Shown piece by piece: positions 1 through 8,794 of a DNA stretch of 64,000 bases; positions within the stretch are counted from its first letter, which is position 1; the number at the start of each line of letters is the position of its first letter. A program made the position numbers and the translations under genes. The DNA comes from Lewinella sp050633125. GTDB taxonomy: Bacteria > Bacteroidota > Bacteroidia > Chitinophagales > Saprospiraceae. Location: contig NZ_JBOEFX010000021.1 of assembly GCF_050633125.1 (NCBI RefSeq), positions 62,001 to 126,000 on the forward strand, written 5' to 3'. The notes under the pieces are model-generated. The model saw nothing but the letters and a program-made list of their open reading frames with translations. It made no database searches and was not told the origin of the DNA.

Positions 1-1134
1 ATGAGTCGATTTGCTGTTGATCCACGTCAGTTGATTTACTTACCGCCAACTATGTCGCCAGTAAAAACCAGTAGCCTACCGGACTTTTTGGAACACCCCA
101 AAGAAGCTTTTGATTACTATCGTAAGCAAGGGTTGAATCGAGTTGTTTGCCAAGAAAAGCACATGGGCTCAAGGGCCGTTATTACGGTAGGAAAAACAGC
201 GGCAGCGCTTACGGAACGATTTGGTGTAGAGAAAGGCTTGGGTTGGATCATCACCCGTACGGGAAGAAAATTCTTCAGTGATTCCACTACAGAACAGACT
301 TTACTCACCAGAATCAGCAACCAACTAAGCAGGAGTGGTTTTTGGGAACGCCACCAGACCGACTGGGTCTTGCTGGATGCCGAACTGATGCCCTGGTCGG
401 CAAAAGCCAGTCAGTTGCTTAAAACCCAGTATGCTGCTACTGCCACTGCGGGCGACCTTTCCCTAACAGCAGCGCAAGTGACCGTAGATAACGCCCTACT
501 CAGGCTGCCGGAATTAAGCCCACTAAAAGAACGGCTTTCTCAACGCCAAGAGAATATTCTAAAATTCCGCCAAGCTTATCGCCATTACTGTTGGAACGCA
601 GCTGGGCCGGAGGATTTACGGATTGCTCCTTTCCACTTGCTAGCGACCGAAGGCCAGGTTCATACCGACAAGGATCACGCTTGGCACCTGCAAGAGTTAG
701 GCACTTTTTGTAGTAAGGAGGAACCTTGCTTAGTCGCTACTAATCACCGCTGGGTAGATCTTGACAATGAAGAAGACATTCAGGCCACTACCGAATGGTG
801 GCTTGGTCTCACCACCACTGGTGGAGAAGGGATGGTCGTAAAACCTGCTTCTTTTGTAGCCAGACAAAAGAACTCACTGGTACAGCCCGCCTTGAAAGTC
901 AGAGGTCGGGAGTATTTAAGGATCATCTATGGACCAGATTACACCCTACCTGACAATATGGTACGCTTGCGTCAACGGCATATCAAAAAGAAGCGTAGCC
1001 TCGCCGAGCGGGAATTTGCTCTCGGGATTGAGGCAATGGAACGTTTCGTCGCTCGTCAGGCGCTGAACAATGTACATCAGTGCGTGTTTTCTATCCTCGC
1101 ACTGGAAAGTGAAGAGGTAGATGTGAGTTTGTAA
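1..1134 (+). CDS. pnkp: Polynucleotide kinase-phosphatase (Pnkp), C-terminal ligase domain, 5' partial
   Basis: This is the C-terminal adenylyltransferase/ligase part of bacterial Pnkp, the end-healing enzyme that works with Hen1 to repair cleaved RNA. Visible nucleotidyltransferase motifs are motif I EKHMGSRAV (Lys53 of the visible part is the AMP acceptor), LLDAE at about 124-128, EGMVVKP at about 276-282 and the motif V Lys-Val-Arg-Gly near 299. Full bacterial Pnkp is about 850 residues (kinase, phosphatase, ligase), and the segment MSRFAVDP normally lies inside the protein. The ATG at base 1 is therefore probably an internal methionine, with the kinase and phosphatase domains (and possibly hen1) upstream of the window. 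A stand-alone ligase is possible but less likely. Confidence 0.88.
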   Translation: MSRFAVDPRQLIYLPPTMSPVKTSSLPDFLEHPKEAFDYYRKQGLNRVVCQEKHMGSRAVITVGKTAAALTERFGVEKGLGWIITRTGRKFFSDSTTEQTLLTRISNQLSRSGFWERHQTDWVLLDAELMPWSAKASQLLKTQYAATATAGDLSLTAAQVTVDNALLRLPELSPLKERLSQRQENILKFRQAYRHYCWNAAGPEDLRIAPFHLLATEGQVHTDKDHAWHLQELGTFCSKEEPCLVATNHRWVDLDNEEDIQATTEWWLGLTTTGGEGMVVKPASFVARQKNSLVQPALKVRGREYLRIIYGPDYTLPDNMVRLRQRHIKKKRSLAEREFALGIEAMERFVARQALNNVHQCVFSILALESEEVDVSL

Positions 1135-1205
1135 ACACTCACATCTACCTTCTACTCCAAGTGGCGATACAATCGCCGAGTATCCCTTTAACAAAAAAAA
1201 ACACT

Positions 1206-1592
1206 ATGTCTCCAGACCCTCGCCTCCAAATACGGCCACACATTGAAAGCCTCCCCGCTGATCATCCAGCAGAAGCTTTCTTGCATCAGACTTTAAGACC
1301 TGTTTTAAAGCTTCAGAATGAGTTATTCCTGTCTATCACCAGTCATTTTTTCGTCAAGCGGAAGATTAGGTTTGCAACAATGGACAATGCTCAGCAAAAA
1401 CAGCAGGTTCAACACAGCATTGGCAAAGATAATCGCTTGCGAGGGTTACTCTTTGGCATCATCGTAGGGCAATTCACGAAAGAAGAACTTGACTTTTATC
1501 TAAAGAACGAAGCCGAAATCAATCGGAGAATTACACAACTGTTGGTACAGCGGCTACATACGCAACTGGAGCAGTTATATCACAGTAAGTAA
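1206..1592 (+). CDS. Small conserved hypothetical protein (often labelled 'glyoxalase')
   Basis: A 128-residue soluble protein with no signal peptide or membrane segment. The middle carries an FFVKRKIRFA stretch and the C-terminal half is helical. Similar short Bacteroidota proteins are, from memory, often annotated 'glyoxalase', but I see no metal-binding or vicinal-oxygen-chelate pattern that supports an enzymatic role. I chose the ATG at 1206; an in-frame GTG at 1161 would add 15 residues of low-complexity leader. It lies 71 bases after the Pnkp stop on the same strand and may be cotranscribed. Function unknown. Confidence 0.7.
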   Translation: MSPDPRLQIRPHIESLPADHPAEAFLHQTLRPVLKLQNELFLSITSHFFVKRKIRFATMDNAQQKQQVQHSIGKDNRLRGLLFGIIVGQFTKEELDFYLKNEAEINRRITQLLVQRLHTQLEQLYHSK

Positions 1593-1703
1593 CCCTATGC
1601 CATCTGTGTTTTATCCTACTCTACTTGACGGGCCACGGATTTCTTAAGGCGATCTGTATTCTATCCTACATTATGCTTAGCTTTGCGCTCTAATTCGAAA
1701 ATT

Positions 1704-3116
1704 ATGGCACGCCGCAAGAGATATCCTGAAGTATTGTACAACGTAACCTTCACAAGTATGGCCGATAAAGGTCGTTGTGTGGGCCGAGATCCGGAAGGCA
1801 AGGTCGTCTTTGCAGAAGGCGCTGCTCCAGGAGATATAGCCGATGTCCAGATTTTCAAAAAGCGCAAAGGCGTTCTTTGGGGTAGACCCAACCATTTCCA
1901 CAAAAAGTCAGACGATCGTGTTGAGCCCTTCTGTGCTCATTTTGGCGTTTGTGGAGGCTGTAAGTGGCAGCACGTAGATTACGCTGCTCAATTACAACAC
2001 AAAGAACAAGGTGTTTACGACACTATTCAACGGATCGGCAAAGTTGAAGTAGCAGAGAAGCAGCCTATTTTAGGCGGAGAAAAAACGACCTACTACCGAA
2101 ACAAGCTCGAATTTGGCTGTGCAAACCGCCGTTGGTTGACGGAAGAAGAAGTCAAAGATGAAAGCATCTCCCAAATGTCGGAGGTTGTGGGCTTCCACCG
2201 CCCGGGAGCTTACGACAAGCTGATACAAATCGACCACTGCTATCTTCAGGGTGACCCCTCGAATGCTATCCGAAATGGCATTAGAGAGCTGGCTATAGAA
2301 ATGGACTTCCCCTTTTTCGACATGCGGGAACGTACCGGCTCACTGCGCCAATTGATGATTCGTACCAGTAGCCTAGGCCAAACCATGGTTCTAGTCGCTT
2401 TCTACGTTGATGACAAAGATGCTATTCAATCTTTTCTAACTGCCGTACAAGCTAAACTTCCTGAAATCACCAGCCTTTTCTACTGCATCAACTCTAAAGT
2501 CAACGAATACTTGATGGACTTGGAGATGCAGCTCTTTCAGGGTACACCTTATATAGAGGAAGCCCTCGGCCATATTCGCTGCCGTATTGGTCCAAAGTCT
2601 TTTTTTCAGACCAATACAGGTCAGGCTACTCGACTTTTTGATATCGTCGCCGAATTTGCTGATCTTACCGGGGAAGAAAATGTTTATGACCTCTATACGG
2701 GCATCGGCAGTATAGGTCTTTACTTGGCTAAAAAATGCCGACAGATCGTAGGGATCGAAGAAATTGCCGCTGCTATTGATGATGCAAAAACTAACGCAGA
2801 ACTCAACAACATTGAAAATGCTCGCTTTTATGCAGGTGATGTAAAAGATATCCTTACGGATGAATTTGCCGAAGAACACGGCACCCCTGATGTTTTGATC
2901 ACCGACCCCCCCAGGGCAGGGATGCACCCTAAAGTAGTACAAATGCTGATTCAGCTTGCTGCTCCAAAATTGGTGTACGTGAGTTGCAATCCTGCTACCC
3001 AAGCCCGTGACTTGCAATTATTAGACGAGATTTATCGCATAGAGAAAATGCGGCCCGTAGATATGTTCCCACACACCTCTCACGTAGAGAATGTAGCCCT
3101 ATTGGTAAAACGCTAG
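1704..3116 (+). CDS. rlmD: 23S rRNA (uracil-5-)-methyltransferase, RlmD/RumA family
   Basis: SAM-dependent enzyme making 5-methyluridine in 23S rRNA (U1939-type site in the RlmD family). An N-terminal TRAM-like beta domain (about 10-65) is followed by iron-sulfur cysteines in CAHFGVCGGC (Cys77, 83, 86) and Cys179. The methyltransferase core shows SFFQTNTGQ, the SAM loop DLYTGIGSIGLYLA, DPPRAGMH, and the catalytic cysteine in YVSCNPATQ. The length of 470 residues fits the family. The ATG at 1704 directly precedes the Lys/Arg-rich start MARRKRYP; an upstream TTG at 1683 is less likely. Whether it modifies one or two uridines (RlmD or RlmCD) cannot be told from sequence. Confidence 0.93.
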   Translation: MARRKRYPEVLYNVTFTSMADKGRCVGRDPEGKVVFAEGAAPGDIADVQIFKKRKGVLWGRPNHFHKKSDDRVEPFCAHFGVCGGCKWQHVDYAAQLQHKEQGVYDTIQRIGKVEVAEKQPILGGEKTTYYRNKLEFGCANRRWLTEEEVKDESISQMSEVVGFHRPGAYDKLIQIDHCYLQGDPSNAIRNGIRELAIEMDFPFFDMRERTGSLRQLMIRTSSLGQTMVLVAFYVDDKDAIQSFLTAVQAKLPEITSLFYCINSKVNEYLMDLEMQLFQGTPYIEEALGHIRCRIGPKSFFQTNTGQATRLFDIVAEFADLTGEENVYDLYTGIGSIGLYLAKKCRQIVGIEEIAAAIDDAKTNAELNNIENARFYAGDVKDILTDEFAEEHGTPDVLITDPPRAGMHPKVVQMLIQLAAPKLVYVSCNPATQARDLQLLDEIYRIEKMRPVDMFPHTSHVENVALLVKR

Positions 3117-3173
3117 TAAGGGAAATAGTCTGTATCTTGCAGCCATTGGGAATCAAAACCCTAAAGACTGCTT

Positions 3174-3557
3174 ATGTTGAGTGAGAAAGGTTTACACGGT
3201 TTAAAAAAGCAATTACACCCCTATTTATTACTCTTGGTAAAAACGGCTAATAGCATTAGAGATCAAGATATTTCTAATTATCCTGTTTTCGTTGTTTACC
3301 AGGAAGAAGAAGCCGCTGGGCTGGGTATACCTGTGGTAGCTGCCGAGGCACCAACAAAGGGCTGGTCTATTAATGCTTCTACCTTAGAAGAGCTTGCTGC
3401 AAAAAAAGTGGTCGCTATGGAGAACGTTGAGCGCTTTTCTTCCGTATACAAGACGAATGAAGGTGCTATTTGCTGTCTGGTTTGGCACGAAGGCAACGCC
3501 CAATTCGTTTTTATACCCGCGACCGACGCTGGCCCTGCCGAGGTTGTAGCAGACTAG
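3174..3557 (+). CDS. Hypothetical protein, 127 aa
   Basis: A small soluble acidic protein without signal peptide, membrane segment or motif that I recognise. An N-terminal helical part (about 1-35) is followed by an alternating beta-rich region with a conserved-looking NASTLEELAAKKVV segment. Its stop codon lies five bases before the ATG of the hybrid histidine kinase, so the two are very likely cotranscribed. A TATCTTGC sequence about 40 bases upstream resembles a weak Bacteroidota -7 box. It may be an accessory to the kinase; that is inference from position only. Confidence 0.65.
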   Translation: MLSEKGLHGLKKQLHPYLLLLVKTANSIRDQDISNYPVFVVYQEEEAAGLGIPVVAAEAPTKGWSINASTLEELAAKKVVAMENVERFSSVYKTNEGAICCLVWHEGNAQFVFIPATDAGPAEVVAD

Positions 3558-3562
3558 AAACC

Positions 3563-5524
3563 ATGAACAATAAGCTTACACAACGTTCTTTACGGCAACC
3601 TTTGCTTGATAAACGAGCGATGGTGCAAGTATTATTGATCGAAGACGAAGCTAGTTATGCAGGTCTGGTCAGCGTATTGCTTTCTGCTAACCCTGAACAG
3701 GATTGTGAAACTACCATTGCCGCCACTCTTGCCCAAGGCCTAGAGCAATTAAATGGAGAGAAGGATTTTGATGCCGTTTTATTGGACCTCAGTCTTCCCG
3801 ACAGCAAAGGCATTGACACCCTCTTACGGCTAATTGATGCTTTTCCGAACACCAACGTTATTGTCCTTACAGGAACAAGTGACCGCGATCAGGGCGTACG
3901 AGCAGTGGGGGCTGGCGCTCAGGACTACCTGGTAAAAGGCGAATTCGAACCTCCTCAGCTATATCGCGTACTCCGGTTCTCGATCGAACGAAAGCAAATT
4001 TTAATGCGCCTGGAAGAGGCTCAGCAAATCGCCCGCATTGGCAACTGGGAATTTCGACCTTCTGACAATTTCTTCTTCGCCAGCAAAGAAGTTTATCGAA
4101 TACTGGGAATGAACTATGGTGAATGCACTTACACCTACAATGATATACAGTCACCTGATTGCCCCTTTTATTTATTGCGAGCACAAGAAGACCATGAGAC
4201 TGCTCAACTAGCTTTCCAACAGGACAGCCCTTTTCAGCAAAAAAATGGAAGTATCGTCCATGTGCTTTTAAATAGTCGACGAGTAAAACGGAATGAACAA
4301 GAAAGCTATTATGTAGGCACCCTTCAAGATATTACCTTACAAAAAAGAACAGAGGAATTACAACTGGCCCAGCAATTATCCGAAGAAACAGCCAGAGTAC
4401 GGGAACAAGTTATCGCCACCGTCAGTCACGAGCTGCGTACTCCGATGAATGCCATCGTAGGGATGAGCAACTTATTGGTAAAAACCCCTTTAAACAGAGA
4501 GCAAGAAGAGTATGTATACTCCGTACAAGAAGCCTCTCATCTTTTACTGGGGATAATAAATGACATTCTACTCACCTCTAGTTTACAGAACGATGCGCTA
4601 AGCATGGAGGGAGACACTTTTGACCTACCACTAACTATTCGTAGAATCGTTGATGTACTCAAGCCCAAAGCACTTGCCAAAGGCTTAGTACTCCGTTATG
4701 ATCTCTCTCCTCTATTAGTCCATCGCGTAAAAGGAGACAAGCAGCGGATCAGCCAAGTCTTGTATAATATCCTCGGGAATGCAGTCAAATTCACAGAGCA
4801 AGGCCAGGTCGACCTACAAATCAACTGGAAAGAGGCGCCTTCAGGAGGAATTAATGTGCAATTTATCATTCAGGATACGGGCCCCGGCATTAAAGAAGAC
4901 CAACAAGCCGCCATTTTCCAGCCTTTTCACCGTATCTATACTACAGGAAAGCGGCAAGAGGGAACAGGACTAGGGTTAAGTATTGCCAAGCAACTCATAG
5001 AGCGCATGGGGGGGCAAATTAGCGTAAGCGCTAAACTAGGAGAAGGATCAAAATTCACGATTAATTTGCCATTACAACTCGAAACAAAACCTCCTAGCCC
5101 CGGCGTTTCAGCTTCGACAAGGCAAGCCCCTGCACAGACAGGCAAAGCCCCCAAGAGAATACTTATTGTTGAAGACCACCCTATGAATCAAATTGTCTTG
5201 CAAAAAACACTGGAGCAAGAGTGGTCTGATTTAGAAATAACCATTGCTCCAAATGGTGCCCAAGCTCGACAAGCACTTGAAAACAACTCCTTTGATTTGA
5301 TTTTGATGGATATTCAACTGCCCGACGAAGACGGATTCAGTATTACGCGTTACCTTAGAACTGCGTTGAATGACAAGCACGCCACAACTCCAGTATTGGC
5401 GATGACAGCCCAAACCCAAATCGCCGAAGATGAGCGGTATCTTGAAGCAGGTATGAATGACTACGTTTTAAAACCTTTTAACCCAGAGGAGCTTTTTGAG
5501 AAGATAGCACAATACGTTAAATAA
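3563..5524 (+). CDS. Hybrid sensor histidine kinase (REC-PAS-HisKA-HATPase-REC)
   Basis: A cytoplasmic 653-residue hybrid kinase without membrane segments. An N-terminal receiver (about 21-145, phospho-acceptor Asp75 in LLDLSLPD) is followed by a PAS-like region (about 155-262). HisKA comes next with His289 in SHELRTPMNAIVG, then a HATPase domain with N box (NILGNAVKF, about 402-410), DTGPGI and GTGLGLSIAKQL (468-479). The C-terminal receiver (about 531-652) has Asp583 in LMDIQLPD and a TA..K pattern ending in LKPF. The ATG at 3563 follows the previous stop by five bases; Met20 at 3620 is an alternative. The downstream Hpt protein is the probable phosphorelay partner. No DNA-binding response regulator lies nearby, so the output is unknown. 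Confidence 0.9.
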   Translation: MNNKLTQRSLRQPLLDKRAMVQVLLIEDEASYAGLVSVLLSANPEQDCETTIAATLAQGLEQLNGEKDFDAVLLDLSLPDSKGIDTLLRLIDAFPNTNVIVLTGTSDRDQGVRAVGAGAQDYLVKGEFEPPQLYRVLRFSIERKQILMRLEEAQQIARIGNWEFRPSDNFFFASKEVYRILGMNYGECTYTYNDIQSPDCPFYLLRAQEDHETAQLAFQQDSPFQQKNGSIVHVLLNSRRVKRNEQESYYVGTLQDITLQKRTEELQLAQQLSEETARVREQVIATVSHELRTPMNAIVGMSNLLVKTPLNREQEEYVYSVQEASHLLLGIINDILLTSSLQNDALSMEGDTFDLPLTIRRIVDVLKPKALAKGLVLRYDLSPLLVHRVKGDKQRISQVLYNILGNAVKFTEQGQVDLQINWKEAPSGGINVQFIIQDTGPGIKEDQQAAIFQPFHRIYTTGKRQEGTGLGLSIAKQLIERMGGQISVSAKLGEGSKFTINLPLQLETKPPSPGVSASTRQAPAQTGKAPKRILIVEDHPMNQIVLQKTLEQEWSDLEITIAPNGAQARQALENNSFDLILMDIQLPDEDGFSITRYLRTALNDKHATTPVLAMTAQTQIAEDERYLEAGMNDYVLKPFNPEELFEKIAQYVK

Positions 5525-5540
5525 AAGCACAAAGAAAAAT

Positions 5541-5909
5541 ATGCCCATTAAGAGTAAGCTAGACCTTTCCTATCTTGAGACTATGTCAGGGGGAGACCCC
5601 AGAATCATGAAAACACTTCTGGAAACCTTGCTTAAAGATCTCAAAAACAATTACCAGGCTCCCCGAAAACTCTATGAACAAAAAGACTGGATCAATCTCG
5701 ATAGATTTTGTCATCACTACAAATCGACCCTTAGTTTTTCTGGTGACCAGGTTCTGATCAATGCCAATCTAAAACTATGGGATTTTGTAAAAAACCATTT
5801 AAAGAACAAGGAGGTTAACCCCAAAGACGTTCAACAACAGCTTACCATCCTGGAACGCAATGGCCAAAAGGTAGCCACAGAAGTAAGCCGCATTTTGAAA
5901 AACATATAA
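5541..5909 (+). CDS. Stand-alone histidine phosphotransfer (Hpt)-like protein
   Basis: A 122-residue helical protein placed 16 bases after the hybrid kinase. The stretch FCHHYKSTLSFSG (about 57-68) matches the Hpt core pattern H-x-x-K with a downstream glycine, making His58 the likely phospho-acceptor. The N-terminal SYLETMSGGDPRIMKTLLETLL also fits Hpt helix 1. It would take phosphate from the C-terminal receiver of the kinase. The core is divergent from the textbook AHxLKGxxxxxG motif, so the family assignment rests on both pattern and position. Confidence 0.75.
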   Translation: MPIKSKLDLSYLETMSGGDPRIMKTLLETLLKDLKNNYQAPRKLYEQKDWINLDRFCHHYKSTLSFSGDQVLINANLKLWDFVKNHLKNKEVNPKDVQQQLTILERNGQKVATEVSRILKNI

Positions 5910-5919
5910 ATACCATCAA

Positions 5920-6789
5920 ATGAAAGGAATCATTCTCGCCGGCGGTTTAGGTACTCGCCTATATCCTTTGACCCTTGCCGTAAGCAAACAACTCATGCCT
6001 GTTTACGATAAGCCCATGATTTATTATCCCCTTTCCACCCTCATGTCGGCAGGGATAAGAGACATTTTAATCATCTCTACCCCCGAAGATTTACCCAATT
6101 TCGAAAAATTACTGGGAGATGGATCAGCTATCGGTTGTAACTTTAGCTACGTAGCACAACACGAGCCCAATGGACTTGCCCAAGCCTTTGTCCTTGGTGA
6201 AGACTTCATCGATGGCGATGCAGCAGCCTTGGTATTAGGTGATAATATTTTCTACGGTGTTGGCCTTGACGAGCAGCTAAAGAATTGTTCTCAGCCTGAT
6301 GGCGGCATTGTGTTCGCTTACTGGGTAGCAGACCCCGAACGCTATGGTGTCGTTTCTTTTGATGACGCCTTTAAAGCCATTTCGATTGAAGAAAAACCCA
6401 CTAAGCCCAAAAGCAACTATGCCGTACCCGGCTTGTATTTCTATGATAATCAGGTGGTGGATATTGCTAAAAACCTAAAACCCAGCCCTCGGGGAGAATA
6501 CGAAATTACCGACATCAATAAATATTACCTCGAAAGAGGAGACCTCCAGGTAAATGTTCTCGGTCGAGGAGTAGCTTGGTTGGATACCGGCACTCACAAA
6601 TCACTAATTCAGGCAGGACAATTTATTGAGGTTATAGAAGACCGCCAGGGATTAAAAATTGGATGTATAGAAGAGGTTGCTTATCGCCAGGGCTTTATTG
6701 GACAAGAACAGCTTGAGCGATTGGGGCAGAAGTACCTTAAGAGTGGTTACGGAGAATACCTGTTACAGTTGCTCCACCGAGACCAATAA
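5920..6789 (+). CDS. rmlA: Glucose-1-phosphate thymidylyltransferase
   Basis: Makes dTDP-glucose from glucose-1-phosphate and dTTP, the first step of dTDP-L-rhamnose synthesis for surface polysaccharides. The N-terminal nucleotide-binding loop GGLGTRLYPLT (8-18) and KQLMPVYDKPMIYYPLS are diagnostic; VLGDNIFYG, EEKPTKPKSNYAVPGLYFYD and the C-terminal VAWLDTGTH also fit. At 289 residues it is the normal length. It begins 10 bases after the Hpt gene, so it may be read from the same transcript, but rmlB, rmlC and rmlD are not in the window. Confidence 0.96.
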   Translation: MKGIILAGGLGTRLYPLTLAVSKQLMPVYDKPMIYYPLSTLMSAGIRDILIISTPEDLPNFEKLLGDGSAIGCNFSYVAQHEPNGLAQAFVLGEDFIDGDAAALVLGDNIFYGVGLDEQLKNCSQPDGGIVFAYWVADPERYGVVSFDDAFKAISIEEKPTKPKSNYAVPGLYFYDNQVVDIAKNLKPSPRGEYEITDINKYYLERGDLQVNVLGRGVAWLDTGTHKSLIQAGQFIEVIEDRQGLKIGCIEEVAYRQGFIGQEQLERLGQKYLKSGYGEYLLQLLHRDQ

Positions 6790-6935
6790 AGAAAATCAAA
6801 ACATGAAGAAGAGGGTTTTACGCACATTGACCAATAGTGACAAAAATCATCTTCTTCTACTGACGAACCCAGCCTCAGCGGGTGTTGTTTCAGGCTTAAT
6901 TTGTCTCTAGTAAAGATCAATTAAGTTCCAAAGCA

Positions 6936-7781
6936 ATGACTGCCATCAAAAAAATAATCTGTTCCCTCGATTTTTCTCCCGCAGCTGAGAATGCATTGTC
7001 TTATGCATTCCGTTTAGCTGACGTATACCAAGCCGAGGTAAAACTACTCCATGTATTAGAACCTGTTTCTGATGCAATGCTGGAGATTCCCCAAACGGTG
7101 CCTACGATCAATAGAAAGCTATTGGACGACGCGCGTATCAACCTCCAAAAACTGGCAGAGGATACCCTCACCAAGATGGGCGATCAGTTGAAAAATGAGA
7201 TCACCCTCACCACAGAAGTGGAAATAGGCCCTGTGGGAATTACTATTAATGAACTGGCTGAAGAAGAGGCTGATTTAATCGTTGTTGGTACCCGAGGCGC
7301 AGCAGGAAAGCCTTGGTGGATGAGTAGTGTATCAAAAGATATTATCGATCATCCTACAGTGCCTGTACTAATAGTACCCGCTGCTGCTAGTTACCAACCT
7401 CTGGATCGTATTAGTTTTGCAACTGACCTGCACCGGGCCGATGTAGTGCACCTTCTTAAATTAGTAGACTTCCTTAAGCCTCAGCAACCTGAATTACGCT
7501 GTCTGCACATTGTCACAAATGACGACGAACGTACAGAAATGGATTTAGATGAACTAATGGACGTATTTAAGAATCAGCTTCAGGGTGTAAATATTACCTT
7601 TCATCAATCAGAAGAAGAAGATACTACTGAAGCGCTGGAGGCCTTTAACTTAATGTACCATATCGACTTACAAGTACTGGTACGCCCCCGCCGTAATTTC
7701 TTCCAGGAGCTCTTCCACCGTAGCCAAAGTAAGCGAACGGCAGAATATACCCACGTTCCGCTGTTGATATGGCCGGGATAG
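6936..7781 (+). CDS. Tandem universal stress protein (UspA family)
   Basis: A 281-residue cytoplasmic protein with two Usp folds. Domain 1 (about 1-148) starts with IICSLDFSPAAENALSYAFRLA and contains DLIVVGTRGAAGKPWWM. The usual ATP loop G-x2-G-x9-G-S is imperfect here because the last glycine is serine. Domain 2 (about 150-281) is degenerate and lacks the loop. Such tandem Usps are common in Bacteroidota and respond to starvation or oxygen stress in characterised species; the ligand here cannot be predicted. A 146-base spacer separates it from rmlA. The GC-rich hairpin spacer follows directly. Confidence 0.85.
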   Translation: MTAIKKIICSLDFSPAAENALSYAFRLADVYQAEVKLLHVLEPVSDAMLEIPQTVPTINRKLLDDARINLQKLAEDTLTKMGDQLKNEITLTTEVEIGPVGITINELAEEEADLIVVGTRGAAGKPWWMSSVSKDIIDHPTVPVLIVPAAASYQPLDRISFATDLHRADVVHLLKLVDFLKPQQPELRCLHIVTNDDERTEMDLDELMDVFKNQLQGVNITFHQSEEEDTTEALEAFNLMYHIDLQVLVRPRRNFFQELFHRSQSKRTAEYTHVPLLIWPG

Positions 7782-8070
7782 GAGAGGTTTCGCTGCGCTC
7801 ATATCGGTGCTCACGTTGTTCGCGGTGTTGTTCTCCCGACTAAAAGTCGGGGTCACGGTGGTGCTCGTTTCACTCGCGGTAGTGTTCGCTGCGCTCACAT
7901 TTGTACTCGCTTTGCGAGTGGGAGTGCTCTCCTTAAAACTTGGGGCACTCGTTATTAGGGGCCAAAAATCACGAGCGCAGCGAGTGCCCCCCGTGAAACC
8001 GATTCATGGGTTGAACACTCCCTTGAACCGCCGTAGGCGGAGAGCCCCACGCGAATGCCATGAATACCCC
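7782..8070. repeat. GC-rich intergenic hairpin island A
   Basis: A gene-free spacer packed with short repeats. TTCGCTGCGCTCA occurs directly at 7789-7801 and 7885-7897, with an inverted relative near 7972-7984. Hairpins include CCCGAC/GTCGGG (7835-7851), ACTCGC/GCGAGT (7905-7919), and a perfect 10-bp inverted repeat GGGGCACTCG (7942-7951) with its complement at 7981-7990. An open frame across it has no coding character. Similar spacers lie at 28214-28500 and 33339-33480. It may act as a terminator or mRNA-end structure for the Usp gene, or be a degenerate repeat family. Confidence 0.6.
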
Positions 8071-8571
8071 CTACTCAACAAAACGGGGATTTTTCTTATA
8101 CTGAGCAGCTCTTTCCTTGGTATACCCAAAAACAGTATTAGGTAAAGCCCTACTCAATACTTTGCTAATCAGCTTCATCTTGCCTGCTGGCAAATAAACG
8201 GATTGTTCGTCACCATCTGAAAATTTAAAGTACATAATGCCTCTTTCCTTGATCTGCAAACCAAAAGGGTGATGCTGATGAACAACACTGTATACCCACA
8301 CCACCGAGCCGGGCTCATCATAAAGCCGATATTGAAGTCGTTCCAGTGCCGAAGGTTGATAAAAATGACGCCAGCACAGATACCCACCCATAGCTACAAC
8401 CATCACCCCCAGAAAGAATACCAGCAGATGAGGCTGCATACCCCACAAGACTAGCAAGAAACCAAAGATCAACAGCAACAGAATCGCACAAAGCTGTAAA
8501 AACCAATCACGATCCACGCTCTTCCAAAGTGGAAGCAGCGCCGGATGATTCAATTGATTCTTGTATCGCAT
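8071..8571 (-). CDS. Two-helix membrane protein of unknown function
   Basis: A 166-residue protein beginning MRYKNQLNHPALLPLW. Two hydrophobic segments (about 26-47 and 50-66) form a hairpin in the membrane. They are followed by a soluble C-terminal domain with beta character that ends in a basic tail. The ATG at 8571 is preferred over an upstream non-ATG codon nine residues earlier. It is divergent from parE with a 223-base gap. I do not recognise the family; the layout (helical hairpin plus small domain) resembles proteins annotated only as 'hypothetical membrane protein' in Bacteroidota. Confidence 0.7.
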   Translation of the reverse strand: MRYKNQLNHPALLPLWKSVDRDWFLQLCAILLLLIFGFLLVLWGMQPHLLVFFLGVMVVAMGGYLCWRHFYQPSALERLQYRLYDEPGSVVWVYSVVHQHHPFGLQIKERGIMYFKFSDGDEQSVYLPAGKMKLISKVLSRALPNTVFGYTKERAAQYKKNPRFVE

Positions 8572-8612
8572 ACCGCAAAAAATTAGAACAACAGACAATT
8601 GTTAACAAATTG

Positions 8613-8645
8613 TTTGTAAAAATAACCTCAATTTTGTTAATTTTG
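8613..8645 (+). promoter_or_regulatory. Candidate Bacteroidota promoter for parE
   Basis: TTTG (8613-8616) and TAATTTTG (8638-8645) are separated by 21 bases, close to the Bacteroidota primary sigma pattern TTTG-N19-21-TAnnTTTG. It would give a leader of about 140 bases before parE. No transcript evidence is available. Confidence 0.45.
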
Positions 8646-8794
8646 TAGTTTCCGCAAATTGGTTTCTATACCAAAACACGGGCACTTAATAGTTTAATAC
8701 GTTACGCCTTCTTTTGTTTTCTTTATGGGCATAATTCCCCAACAAGCTCTTACTTTTTATTTTTACAGACTCAAAAAGCTGCTGACAATTCGCT

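Noticed and set aside
2436..3017. 193-codon minus-strand frame inside rlmD
   Set aside because: Antisense shadow of a well-supported methyltransferase gene.
6804..6911. 35-codon frame between rmlA and the Usp gene
   Set aside because: No conservation I can recognise and no ribosome-binding signal; it lies in a 146-base spacer and could be chance.
7807..8145. 112-codon plus-strand frame across the GC-rich spacer
   Set aside because: It runs through direct and inverted repeats, has biased composition caused by the hairpins, and overlaps the 3' end of the minus-strand membrane-protein gene.
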